A stretch of 64,000 nt of DNA, from assembly GCF_037325665.1 (NCBI RefSeq), contig NC_090259.1, positions 33,217,238 through 33,281,237 of the forward strand. Direction: 5' to 3'. The notes under the pieces were generated by a model. That model had not been told where the DNA came from, did no database searches, and saw nothing but the letters and a program-made list of their open reading frames with translations. Shown one piece after another: positions 1 to 40,208 of the stretch (the first letter of the stretch is position 1; every line of letters begins with the position of its first letter). The DNA comes from Littorina saxatilis. Its lineage: Eukaryota > Mollusca > Gastropoda > Littorinimorpha > Littorinidae. Both the position numbers and the translations under genes were made by a program.

Positions 1-2
1 AT

Positions 3-4
<2 letters not shown>

Positions 5-58
<54 letters not shown>
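5..58. repeat. (CA)n microsatellite
   Basis: An uninterrupted CA dinucleotide run opens the window. It is followed by AAAC-rich sequence and is not part of a gene. Confidence 0.97.
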
Positions 59-62
<4 letters not shown>

Positions 63-119
63 AACAAACACAAACACACTGGCGAGTAGGCCGGCCTACC
101 CGGCGTCGTATGTAAGATT

Positions 120-1187
120 TATGACGGCTTACTAGCGCCAAAACTGACTAGAAATGAGTAATTAACCCGTGAAAGTTACTAATTTTCACGAGAAAATTAC
201 AATTATGACGTGAAAATTACAAATTTTCACGTGTTCATTACTAATTTTCAAGTGTTAATTACTAATTTTCAAGTGTTAATGTCTAATTTTCAGTTTTGGC
301 TCGCTTCCTGACGGCTTACTAGCGCCAAAACTAAAAATTAGTAATTTTCACGCGTTAATTACTAATTTTTCATGTGCCTCGTGACTGTGGGGGCTCAATA
401 CGCATGCGCGACCGTTACACAGGCCAGAGCAGAACATCCTTCGATTCGAAACTTTTCTGGTCCATAGTTCTTTAATCCGATGCAAATTAACAGTAAGAGC
501 TGAGCGCATGTGTAGATAACCGTGACATACAACTGTCTGTCCGACAACTTGTTGAATAACGAATTCTATCGAAAGATATTTGTGAAAGTGTGTGAGTCTC
601 GATCGAAGAGATCCGTCTGCTAGTGGTCGGACCTTTAGCACATGTCCGGCCGGCCGCCATTTTCCTCTCTCGGTTCGAACATTTTCGGATCGATTGTCCT
701 TCACTAAATTGTAATACACTACAAAGCAAATTTATGAGTGTGGTAGTGGAAACAAATATGAGGTACGTCTGTCTGCCCGACAACTTGTCGAATAAGGAAT
801 TATCTGAAAGATATCTGTGAAAGTGTGAGACCACAACCAATCAAAAGTCCGTCTGCTACGAACAGCTTCGATTCGAAAATTTTCGGGGTCGATTATTCTT
901 TTTTAAGATACCCAAAACAACGTTAAGGAAAGCACTATTGCAGAAAACTGTGACATGCATCTTCCCGTCGGATAGCTTGCTCGATAAGGCCTTCTATTAA
1001 AAGATATTTCAAAAATAGTGTGAGAGTGATGTTTGCCGGACGTTGAAGCCTCTCAGTGCGGACTCTTAAAATCCGACTACTGTGACCGAAAACGAGGCAA
1101 AAAAGAAAATTAGTAATTAACACTATTAATTACTAATTTTCACGTGAAAATGGTAACCCTAGGTTTTGGCACTAGTAAGCCGTCATA
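120..1187. mobile_element. Composite of MITE-like elements with a TATGACGGCTTACTAG TIR
   Basis: A terminal repeat beginning TATGACGGCTTACTAG, followed by GCCAAAACT, starts at 120. A second copy in the same orientation starts at about 309, and the inverse copy ends at 1187. Between 120 and 300 lie short tandem units built on ACTAATTTTCACGTG. The layout suggests one element truncated by or nested with a second, longer one (309-1187). The ends carry TA, as expected for Tc1/mariner-type insertions. No transposase frame is visible, so the element is non-autonomous. Superfamily assignment is inference. Confidence 0.65.
440..1060. repeat. Decayed tandem repeat, about 3 units of 195-230 bases
   Basis: Three related units start near 440, 671 and 866. 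Each opens with a variant of TTCGATTCGAA followed by TTTTC and GATCGAT-like sequence. Each later carries a CCGACAACTTG-like block and a GAAAGATAT-TGTGAAAGTGTG-like block. The units are clearly diverged, so the array is old. It fills the interior of the TIR element at 309-1187. Confidence 0.6.
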
Positions 1188-1255
1188 AAGATTTACAGGC
1201 TCACAACACCAGCAGCTAAGATGGCTGCTGCAAAATAGTCTGGCCTAAGCAAAGC

Positions 1256-1427
1256 TATGACGGCTTACTTGTGCCAAAACCTCATAATTGTAATTATCAA
1301 GGGAAAATTAGTAATTATCCCGTGAAAATGAGTAACTAACGAATGAAAACAGTAACTGACAGCGTTAATTAGTAATTATCACGTGATAATGGGTAACCCC
1401 AGGTTTTGGCACTAGTAAGCCGTCATA
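1256..1427. mobile_element. Short MITE (172 bases), same TIR family
   Basis: This complete small copy runs from TATGACGGCTTACTTGTG to its near-exact inverse ending GTAAGCCGTCATA. TIRs are about 27 bases, both ends are TA, and the interior is AT-rich with CGTGATAAT and CGTGAAAAT sub-repeats. It has no coding capacity. It fits a Tc1/mariner-type MITE and confirms the termini inferred for the larger neighbour. Confidence 0.8.
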
Positions 1428-2516
1428 CAAAGCACTTCATCAGCTGTGCAAAAAGAGTGGTAGAAACCCAGAGGGGTGAGAACAACTGAGACAGGAATGT
1501 GGAACACTCTGGTGATGGGATGGCGGATCGTCTACGGAAATGAGACAAGCTAGCACAGCCCCAATCTCCTTACCTAGACCATAGACTATTTGGTCTATGC
1601 CTAGACATAGTGCTTGCTGCCGCGCCAGCGGAGAAAATGTTCACTCTTAATCTTTGCTGCGCTGGTCGCAAAACCCCTTCGCGCGGAGGTGTTTCCAGAC
1701 ACATCGTACATAGTTACACGCTCACCCTCCTGTGTTTTTGTGTGTGTGTAGTTGCTTTTTGGCTGTCTTCAGCCGAGACAGGTCTCAGTCGCCTTGTTTT
1801 TCCTCGTTTTCAGAGGTCCATGCATGCAGAAAAACAATGCAAGTGTCAAAACGTCTCGAAAACGGCATGCATGATAATAATGCGGTTCTCAAAAAGTTTG
1901 GATAAATGAGTTTTCACAGAATTGTCCGGTAAACGTGATTTCTGGTTATGTGAAACTGAACTAATCGTGTTCAGGGGCGTAATGTCTCGTACCTGTGGCC
2001 GGTGTGACGTTTTCATCTTTCGCCGTGTTGATATTTCGCTTCTCGGCCTCGTTGATCTAGTATAAACTCTACACTGAACAAAAAAACACCCTTCGATAGT
2101 ACTGATGAGCGACCTTGTGTACCTTACATATTCATGGGGCCAAATTTGTCCAACCAATTTGTTTTATTTAACTTAGAAATTTGATTCATCCTAAAATGTG
2201 TTCCTTCTTACTCAAGGCTAAGGGACGTATATAACCACTCAGTACACGTTTTCGAAGAATTCGATTTTGGGGGTGAAATCTATTACATTTTACTACCAAT
2301 TTTCTTCACATGCAAGAAACTGACATGCTTTTCGTCCTTAAATAATTTCACTTCTTAATTTTACCAGGAAACAACATTTCAGTCTTGAGTATATGTCGAG
2401 GGGGAAACTATGTACACAGGTGAAAGATGAAATCGTGACCGGATTTATGTGTTCGTTTCATAAAATCCAGCTCGTCCCTTGGTGGACTTTAAAGAGGTAG
2501 TATCTACATATTCATT
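1428..2516. other. Intergenic, no gene seen
   Basis: Frames here are short with no recognisable protein motif. I see no convincing exon, RNA gene or repeat apart from brief low-complexity tracts. Confidence 0.5.
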
Positions 2517-2525
2517 ACTAATAAT

Positions 2526-2922
2526 CTTCTTCTTCTTCTTCTTCTGCGTTCGTGGGCTGAAACTCCCACGCCGGTACACTCGTGTTTTTTGCACGAGTGG
2601 AATTTTACGTGTATGACCGTTTTTTACCCCACCATTTAGGCAGCCATACGCCGTTTTCGCCGAGGAAGCATGCTGGGTATTTTCGTGTTTCTATAACCCA
2701 CCGAACTCTGACATGGATTACCGGATCTTTTTCGTGCGCACTTGGTCTTGTGCTTGCGTGTACACACCGGGGGGTGTTCGGACACAGAGGAGAGTCTGCA
2801 CACAAAGTTGACTCTGAGAAATAAATCTCTCGTCGAACGTGGGGACGAACTCACGCTGACAGCGGCCAACTCAGTGGATACAAATCCAGCGCGCTACCGA
2901 CTGAGCTACATCCCCGCCCATC
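2526..2922 (-). mobile_element. tRNA-derived SINE with (AAG)n tail, complete
   Basis: On the minus strand the element starts with a tRNA-like head: GCGGGGATGTAGCTCAGTCG (box A region), a GGTAGCGCGCTGGATTTGTA stretch, and a degenerate box B (GAGTTCGTCCC). About 270 bases of body follow, including a TGGGAGTTTCAGCCCACGAA block, and it ends in an AAG-repeat tail (TTC repeats on +, from 2526). The 9-base direct repeat ACTAATAAT flanks it (2517-2525 and 2923-2931), the mark of target-primed insertion. Related tail and body pieces occur at 30914 and 56154. It is not a functional tRNA gene, since the 3' acceptor half is absent. Confidence 0.9.
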
Positions 2923-2931
2923 ACTAATAAT

Positions 2932-5769
2932 GATACAAGCATCGATCAATCTGTTCATTGCCGGTGTAGTTCTAAAGTATCGTTTTTCCATATGGTATTA
3001 ATTCATTCAGTAGAGTAGTAACTGACCGATTCTCACATGAACTTATCGCAGGGTCGAATTGGTGACCTGGTCTTTAAAGATGTTTATTAAAGATGTCCAT
3101 AATTACTTTTACTCGCTTGGCTTTATGAGTTTTGAGAGGACAGACAGATCTTTATAATGGAGACAAAGAACAAAGTACGAACAATCTTAAGAATGCAAAC
3201 GAAACCAAGAGCAACAATGTCTTCTTTTTATTTAGGGTACAATTTGACACCAAAGGGGAAACAACGTGCATACTTGCTTACCTGATGCAGACTGTTCTGT
3301 TGGTACTGTACTTCAACTGTCGTATCCTAGCTATCACTTGTCTCTATGCTAACTTATTCTAAGTAGTAACTTGTATTTTTTTCTGCTGGTCAACACTCCT
3401 ATACTCTATTTTCCTAGCTCTATTTCCTCTGGTCTGGTCTATAGCTCCGTCCTCCAAGAATTCTCTGCCGTCCGTCTTGTGTCTTCCCTATCTCCCTAGA
3501 TTAAGTAAGCTTGGGCCCTGTGCCGTCTTCCCATTTTTGGAGACTGACGTCACAGGGTCCAGCATCGTGGCACCTATCGCCAGGTATCATACGGCTATAG
3601 CGTATTAGGAAATGCCCCACTATACACACGCGGCTGTGCACTAATTACTGGCCGTTACCTATTGCTTACCCTGCGAAATAACGCTTACTCAGCTACGATT
3701 GTACTACTCGATGACCAAGAGAATTTGTCTGCGTCAGGTTTGCCTTCAACGTACACACATTTACACACTTAAAACAATAATAATATATTATAATAATAAC
3801 ATCAATACCAACCCGCGAATGGAACAATGAGTTTGTTCAGTGAAAAATGACGAGAGTTGGCCCAAATAGATTACTCGTGAATTATTCTGATGCAGTTCAA
3901 CCGGGCAAAGCAGCGCAACACAAAACACTTATGAACTGTATGATGCATAGTTTGTAAATTAGGTAGAAAAGTGAATTCACGAAATGAATGAGTTTCCTTG
4001 TTGAATAGAAGATGATGTTATCGACTGAACCACTTTTTATTTTTTTACTTCAGTTGCTATATTGCATGGAAAGCCGCGGACACCAGACTTCAGATAAGTG
4101 AGTTGCGGAAAGTGAACGGGTTCCCTTATCACATGTAACAGTCTAGACGGATATGCCGGTGCTGATACCGTTTTTCACGGAAGCACAAGTGAATTTTAAT
4201 CCTCTTCTGACGGAAGTGAATTTTTCGTTTCGAATGTGTCTGTACAAAAGTACATTAAATAATTAGACCTATAATTATAAGATCTTATCAAATACAACAG
4301 GACCTGACTTAAGTGACAAACTGACGGCAGTGTAACTGATTGCCACGACTGATGTGCTAGTGTGTGTGTGTGTGTGTGAGTGTGTGTGCGGCCGTGCGTA
4401 CGTGCGTGCGTGTGTGTGTGCCACGGTTCGTGTAAGTGTATGCACGTGCGCCATGTCTGTCTATAATGTCACGTCGGGTCATGTGTCTTTGTGAGACGGC
4501 GGCGAGTCACTCAGTCTTGCAGTTGGCAAAGTGCCCGGAACTGACGACTCCGTGGGCGTATCAATTTAACACCGAGGACACTCAGTGAGACCGTCTCTGT
4601 GTTTTTGGCGTGGCGGTGGTACGCATTGAGTCTGGTCGTAGGACAGGAAGTAGAATGATAATGTGCATTGTGGTATTGATTGGTGCCTTACAGGGCAGCC
4701 CTGCCATATCAGTCTGCCACAGTGCCGGGAAACCATAGTAGAAACATGCAAATGAGCAATCCATCAATTCTTTACTGGTCTGATCCGCGTCGACTTCCTT
4801 TCTTCTCCCCCCCCCCCCCCCCCCTTTTTTTTTTGCCTCTCTCCTACGCCCCCTCGAAATGTTTTTGTTGGGAGTAATGCCGAGTTAGTGCAACTGAGTT
4901 ATGCCGTTTGATCACAGGCAATAACATAAGCCTACTACTGAATCATCAACTCAGTGATTAATACTCATGCAGCTATATAATTATGTTTCTGAACCTTTTT
5001 GATTAATATAAGAATCAGTTTGCGTCCTCGATTTACACTCAGTTTAACTGACATTCTAAGTGCACCCCGACCACCACCCCCCACCCCCCCTCCCCCCCTG
5101 CAAACTAACCGCGATCCGCCCCTGTATAGCTGATGTAATTTAATAATAATGATAATAATAATAATGATAACTGGACATTTCTAAGTGCCTAACCTATGGC
5201 TCTAGGCCTTTTACAAAAGAACAGAATAGAACAATTAAATGTACAACCTACATAAAACATTTAACCATACGGACAAAATTCACCACATGTACTGTTCACA
5301 CAATATTCATAATTATATGCTATACACACTATATCTATACACATACCCAGCGAACACTTTCAACAATCATGCCAACCCTGTGGGAGAGAAGTACGTGCAG
5401 AAATGGAATGGAAAAGACAGTAGGCCGGGTTGCTGTAATATTGTGTGCATTTTTAAAAATTTAAATACATGTAGTACACCAAACAAACAACACTCATATC
5501 TTTTCTTTTGCAAAAGGTAGGAATTTATTTGTATGTGTAAGTAGCTACGACCTTGCATGTGTGCCTACCTCATGGAATTCCAAGTTACACACCCGAACTG
5601 AAATCAGTTCAGTCAGTCGCTCTTTAGCCTCCATTGACCCTGCCTTCCTTAAAAAAATCAGAGATCTTAGTAATGGTTCGGACATCGGGACAAACAAACA
5701 AACAAGCAATCAGAATCAAAAAACAAGAATTGAAGTTAATGGCCGGATAGTTTAATTATTGACCAAAAA
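2932..5769. other. Intergenic, no gene seen
   Basis: No exon with splice sites or recognisable protein. The stretch holds a GT-rich microsatellite (about 4361-4420), an 18-base C run followed by T (about 4807-4832) and an ATA/ATG-rich patch near 5145-5170. Confidence 0.5.
4361..4420. repeat. (GT)n-rich microsatellite
   Basis: GT runs are interrupted by GA, GC and GTGCGTGC variants. Non-coding. Confidence 0.85.
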
Positions 5770-6349
5770 AATGCATTTACAGTACGTCGACCCAGTGGTC
5801 TTTTAATGGGTTATTAGTGTGTTCAAACCGCAGCTTAAATCCATTACACATTTTGTGCACAGGTTCCTCTAAGTATTATGAACACATCTGTGCAAAGAAA
5901 AAAGGGGGTCGCCTTATTAACTTTTTTTTTACAATTTTTTTACTGGGGGTGGTCAAATATGATTTTGGGAAAAACACTGTGGTTCTTAACGTGATCCTAA
6001 CTGACATATTTAGCTTTACAAATGATAAATAAAACATTACTTAGTGTAGATAAATGAATGGAGAGTATCACTTTATCATAATACGTTACTTATCATGTGC
6101 ATTTTAAAAAAAAGTATCGAGGTTTGTCGAGGGCGTACACATAAAATTATCAGTCATTTAGCGGTAAAAACGTTATTACACAAAAATGTCAGCTTATATC
6201 ATAACCAAATTTAAACACAGCTAAGTTCACTATATGCTGTTACAATACCTAAGAAAAAAATAAGGTGTTACCTTATTGCCTACTCCACAAGTATCCCCGC
6301 CCCCATATATCTTGACTGACAAAAATGATGAAAAAATTCCTTTGGGAGC

Positions 6350-6412
6350 CCAGTAGGCCAGTTGGTGGAGCTTTGGACTTGTGATACATGTGTTTGAGTC
6401 TGGGGGAAGGGG
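6350..6412 (+). mobile_element. tRNA-like SINE head inside array unit 1
   Basis: A diverged copy of the tRNA-like segment better kept at 7160: AGCCCAGTAGGCCAGTTGG, then a GACTTGTGATAC anticodon-arm-like stretch and TTTGAGTCTGGGGG as decayed box B. It belongs to the repeat unit and is not an independent tRNA. Confidence 0.55.
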
Positions 6413-7159
6413 TGGGGGTCGGAACATTTGGGTGCAAAGTTTTGTTAAGATCTGTCCAGTAGTTTTCTCTAAATCGCATTACACAAACACACGCTCACTC
6501 ACACACGCGCACACGCACAGACACACACACACACACACCATGGTGGATCAGTCAGTATGGAAGGGGGATATACTTAGAATTGAAGAGTGTAGATCGAGGT
6601 CGCGAAGCGCCCCAGACAAAGACTGATCGGGGGCATGCGTCCCCGCCAACACACCCCCCCTCCCCCCCCACGACAAAAAAATCGCTCGTGAGATTCATTA
6701 CACATTTTCTGCATAGGTTCCTCTAAGCAATATGAACACATCTGTGCAAAAAAAAGGGGGTCACCTTATGAACGATTTTTTTACAATATTTTTACTGGGG
6801 GTGGTCAAATATGATTTTGCGAAAAACACTGTGATTCTTAACGTGATCCTAACTGACATATTTAGCTCAGTTTACAAATGATAAATAAAACACTACTTTG
6901 TGTAGATAAATGAATGGAGAGTATCACTTTATCATAATACCATACTTATCAATGTGCATTTTCAAAAAATTATCGAGGTTTGTACACAAAAATGTCAGCT
7001 TAAATCATAACCAAATTTAAACACAGCTAAGTTCACTATATGCTGTTACAATACCTAAGGAAAGAAAAAGGTGTTACCTTATTGCTTGCTCCACAATTAT
7101 CCCCGCACCACCCCCACCCCCATATCTTGACTAACAAAAATGATGAACAAATCATTTGG

Positions 7160-7224
7160 GAGCCCAGTAGGTCAGTTGGTAGAGCACTGGACTTGTGATC
7201 CATATTTTTGAATCCGTGGGAAGG
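7160..7224 (+). mobile_element. tRNA-like SINE head inside array unit 2
   Basis: AGCCCAGTAGGTCAGTTGG then TAGAGCACTGGACTTGTGAT resembles a tRNA 5' half with box A (TAGGTCAGTTGGTAGAGC). TTTTTGAATCCGTGGG resembles a worn box B and T arm. It is followed by GAAGATCTGTCCAGTAG and a CA-rich tail, a 3' end also seen in the 26.7-kb repeat family. Best read as a SINE head, not a working tRNA gene. Confidence 0.65.
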
Positions 7225-7364
7225 GGTGTGCAAAGTTTCATGAAGATCTGTCCAGTAGTTTTCTCTGAATCGCACTACAAATACATACACAATAATACAT
7301 AGTTATGACTAGTGCCCTCAGTGCCCCTCCCCCGCCCTCGTCCACCCTTGATCACACACACACA

Positions 7365-7369
<5 letters not shown>

Positions 7370-7424
<55 letters not shown>
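7370..7424. repeat. (CA)n microsatellite
   Basis: A CA run forms the tail of the second array unit. The open reading frame across it is low complexity. Confidence 0.95.
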
Positions 7425-7717
7425 AGGGTGGATCAATTAGTTTGTAAGGGGGGTGTACTTATAATTCAAGAGTGTAAATCTAGGACGCGAAGAAAAAGAC
7501 TGTTCGGGGGCATACGTCACCCCGCCCCCCCCCCCCCCTACCGTAGAAAAAAAATCGCTCGTGATTATTACACATTTTGTGCACATGTTCCCCTAAGCAA
7601 TATGTACACATCTGTGGAGAGAAAAAGGGTGGTTTCCTTATTGACTTTTTTTATCAAAATGTTTTGTCTGGGGGTGGTCAAATATGATTTTGCGGAAAAC
7701 ACTATGATTCCGGTACA

Positions 7718-7753
<36 letters not shown>
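7718..7753. repeat. 36-base uninterrupted G run
   Basis: The third array unit is cut by a pure G tract. Such runs can form quadruplexes and are prone to slippage and sequencing error, so the length is uncertain. Open frames on both strands across it (poly-Gly or poly-Pro) are artefacts. Confidence 0.9.
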
Positions 7754-7756
<3 letters not shown>

Positions 7757-7934
7757 CCATTCCGCCTAAGGCGCTTCGCGTGTCTTCGTCTCTTTTGTTT
7801 TGAGTGTGAGAAGGCGAACTTTTGAGAAATCAGTGAAAGAGAAACCGGTTTGGGAAAACGATCTTGAAAGTGACAGTGGGCGTCCAATTCAACACTACGC
7901 GACTTTGTTTGTGTGTGTGTTTCTTTATGAGTGT

Positions 7935-7939
7935 GTTCA

Positions 7940-7974
<35 letters not shown>

Positions 7975-8078
7975 CAGTCTCTCTCTCTCTATCTATCTAT
8001 CTCTCTCTCACACACACACACACATACACACACACACACAACGCGGCACACTTACATCCACACAACTACACACACACT

Positions 8079-8116
<38 letters not shown>

Positions 8117-8145
8117 GTCACACACACACTGACACACACACATGA
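7935..8145. repeat. Compound microsatellite (TCTG)n, (TC)n, (CA)n
   Basis: GTCT/TCTG repeats pass into TC/TATC repeats and then CA repeats with short interruptions. Long open frames here are due to the repeat. Confidence 0.95.
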
Positions 8146-9218
8146 AGTAGGAATCGAATAAACACACATTTTGCGCCAGTGAGGTTAGATTGGTGGGATG
8201 AGGTCTGAGGCTGGTCAGGGCTTTAGGGGCAGGAGTGACGAGGGGGCACGGATTGCGGTTTGCCGTGTGTTATGGCGAGTCAACTTGTTCATTATAGATC
8301 TGTGTAGGCGATCTACAACTGACCCCAGACGATCTGGATCTGTTCAAGTCAAAAGCAAAGTCACGGATACGAAGAAGTTTATCGAAAAATATCGACCCCA
8401 AGGACACAATCCATGTTGTAACTTTTCAAAGCAGTTACATTCAATCAAAGCCACATCCACATTTAAACCCGGAACGGGAACCATCGAAGATCCACGCAAC
8501 TAATGTCGAAAAAGATCTTACAATGTCACCGCAGATCTATAGTTGATTTTTGTTTTGTGTCACAGCAAAGAAACGAAACAAATCTCCGGCTTAGATTGCA
8601 CACTGAAAAATCGTTCATTTAGCGGGTTATTTAAATATATTTCTTTGAGGTTGCAAGTCAATGGCATCGCTGAGATGTACTCCTTCGAACACACGACACA
8701 GGTTAGAAATTGACCGCGCCGTTTGGGCGCTTCGTTTTACGGCCAAAATAGGGTGAACTTTTTGACGGGATTATTGAAATATCACTTCGGGGGCAGGTCT
8801 AAAATCCTGGGTACAGACTCTTATGGTACAAATAATGGACTTATCTCAAAATCATATGAATCTCGCCGGCATGCAAGGTAATAAAACAAACAATCAAACA
8901 AACAAACAGACAGACAGACAACCAATCAGACAGACAAACAGAGTGAACCCGCGAATGAGTAATCCTCATAAAGAGGGGTGTAAAAACCGTGTAGTCAAGT
9001 TGATGTGGCCTCGGAGAATGTGACCCAGTTCGGTGACTTCGGTAAACTGACGAACATTTGTCAGCAGTTTCCCACTGCACTGAAGAAAGACGGCAGTATT
9101 ATTTTCGGCTTTTACTCTGCTTTTATTCTCTTTATGTGGCAAAAGAGTTGCCGGTGACATTCTTTGCTTCTCGCTGGCGTCGTCAAGGTCGACATTCAGA
9201 AGAAGGGAAATCCTTCGC
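8146..9218. other. ABL upstream region, no gene seen
   Basis: A 101-residue open frame at 8198-8503 has no motif I recognise and no splice context. A small AAAC/CAGA microsatellite lies at 8883-8941. Part of this stretch may be distal promoter. Confidence 0.4.
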
Positions 9219-9326
9219 GGCGGGAAATACCCCTATTGTGACGTCATCATTCCCAGAGAGAGGTGAAAGGTCAGCCAGTGTGATCGTTGCCTCATTTTCA
9301 CTTCGCTATGTGATCAAGATGGCGGC
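9219..9326 (+). promoter_or_regulatory. Probable ABL core promoter with E2F-, CRE- and YY1-like sites
   Basis: Three textbook motifs lie within about 110 bases, 200-300 bases upstream of the ABL start codon. They are GGCGGGAAA at 9219-9227 (E2F-like), the full palindrome TGACGTCA at 9239-9246 (CREB/ATF site) and CAAGATGGCGGC at 9315-9326 (YY1-like, often just downstream of start sites of TATA-less genes). No TATA box is evident. Motifs are seen directly; promoter function is inferred. Confidence 0.5.
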
Positions 9327-9419
9327 CGCCGACTGATGGAGGAAGTAGAGCAGTCACGCATAATTTTATTCGAAAAACGTGTTTTCTGTATCTTCTGGAT
9401 GGATTATTTCGCAGGATGA
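9319..9419 (+). other. Two overlapping upstream ORFs in the probable ABL 5' leader
   Basis: uORF1 (9319-9336) encodes MAAAD; its ATG lies inside the YY1-like motif. Its stop overlaps the ATG of uORF2 (9336-9419, 27 codons) as TGATG, a termination-reinitiation type overlap. Further ATGs follow before the main start at 9523. If transcription begins at the YY1 site these would dampen ABL translation. The start site is not known from sequence. Confidence 0.4.
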
Positions 9420-9522
9420 TGTGAGATGAATATGTTAGGGATGTAGTAGGATGATTCCAGTTGTCGCTGACGAGACAGATAGGTAGCTGTGTGTGTATAC
9501 GAGGAGGTGGCGAGTCGGTAAC

Positions 9523-40208
<30,686 letters not shown>

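Larger units (their letters stand above)
5770..7717. repeat. Tandem array, about 860-base units, 2+ copies
   Basis: The landmark ATTACACATTTTGTGCACAG and its variants recur near 5841, 6697 and 7567. A second landmark (GCTGTTACAATACCTAAG) recurs near 6236 and 7043, so the period is about 860 bases. Each full unit contains in order a GGGGGTGGTCAAATATGATT block, the GCTGTTACAATACC block, a tRNA-like segment, a block ending GATCTGTCCAGTAGTTTTCT, then a CA microsatellite. The third copy is incomplete and runs into a poly-G tract. Open frames here come from the CA and poly-G parts and are not genes. Confidence 0.85.

Noticed and set aside
2840-2918. Minus-strand tRNA gene
   Set aside because: Box A is good but the acceptor 3' half is missing and the sequence continues into a SINE body with AAG tail and target duplications.
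7305-7769. 154-residue frame rich in Thr-His and poly-Gly
   Set aside because: Produced by a CA microsatellite and a G run.
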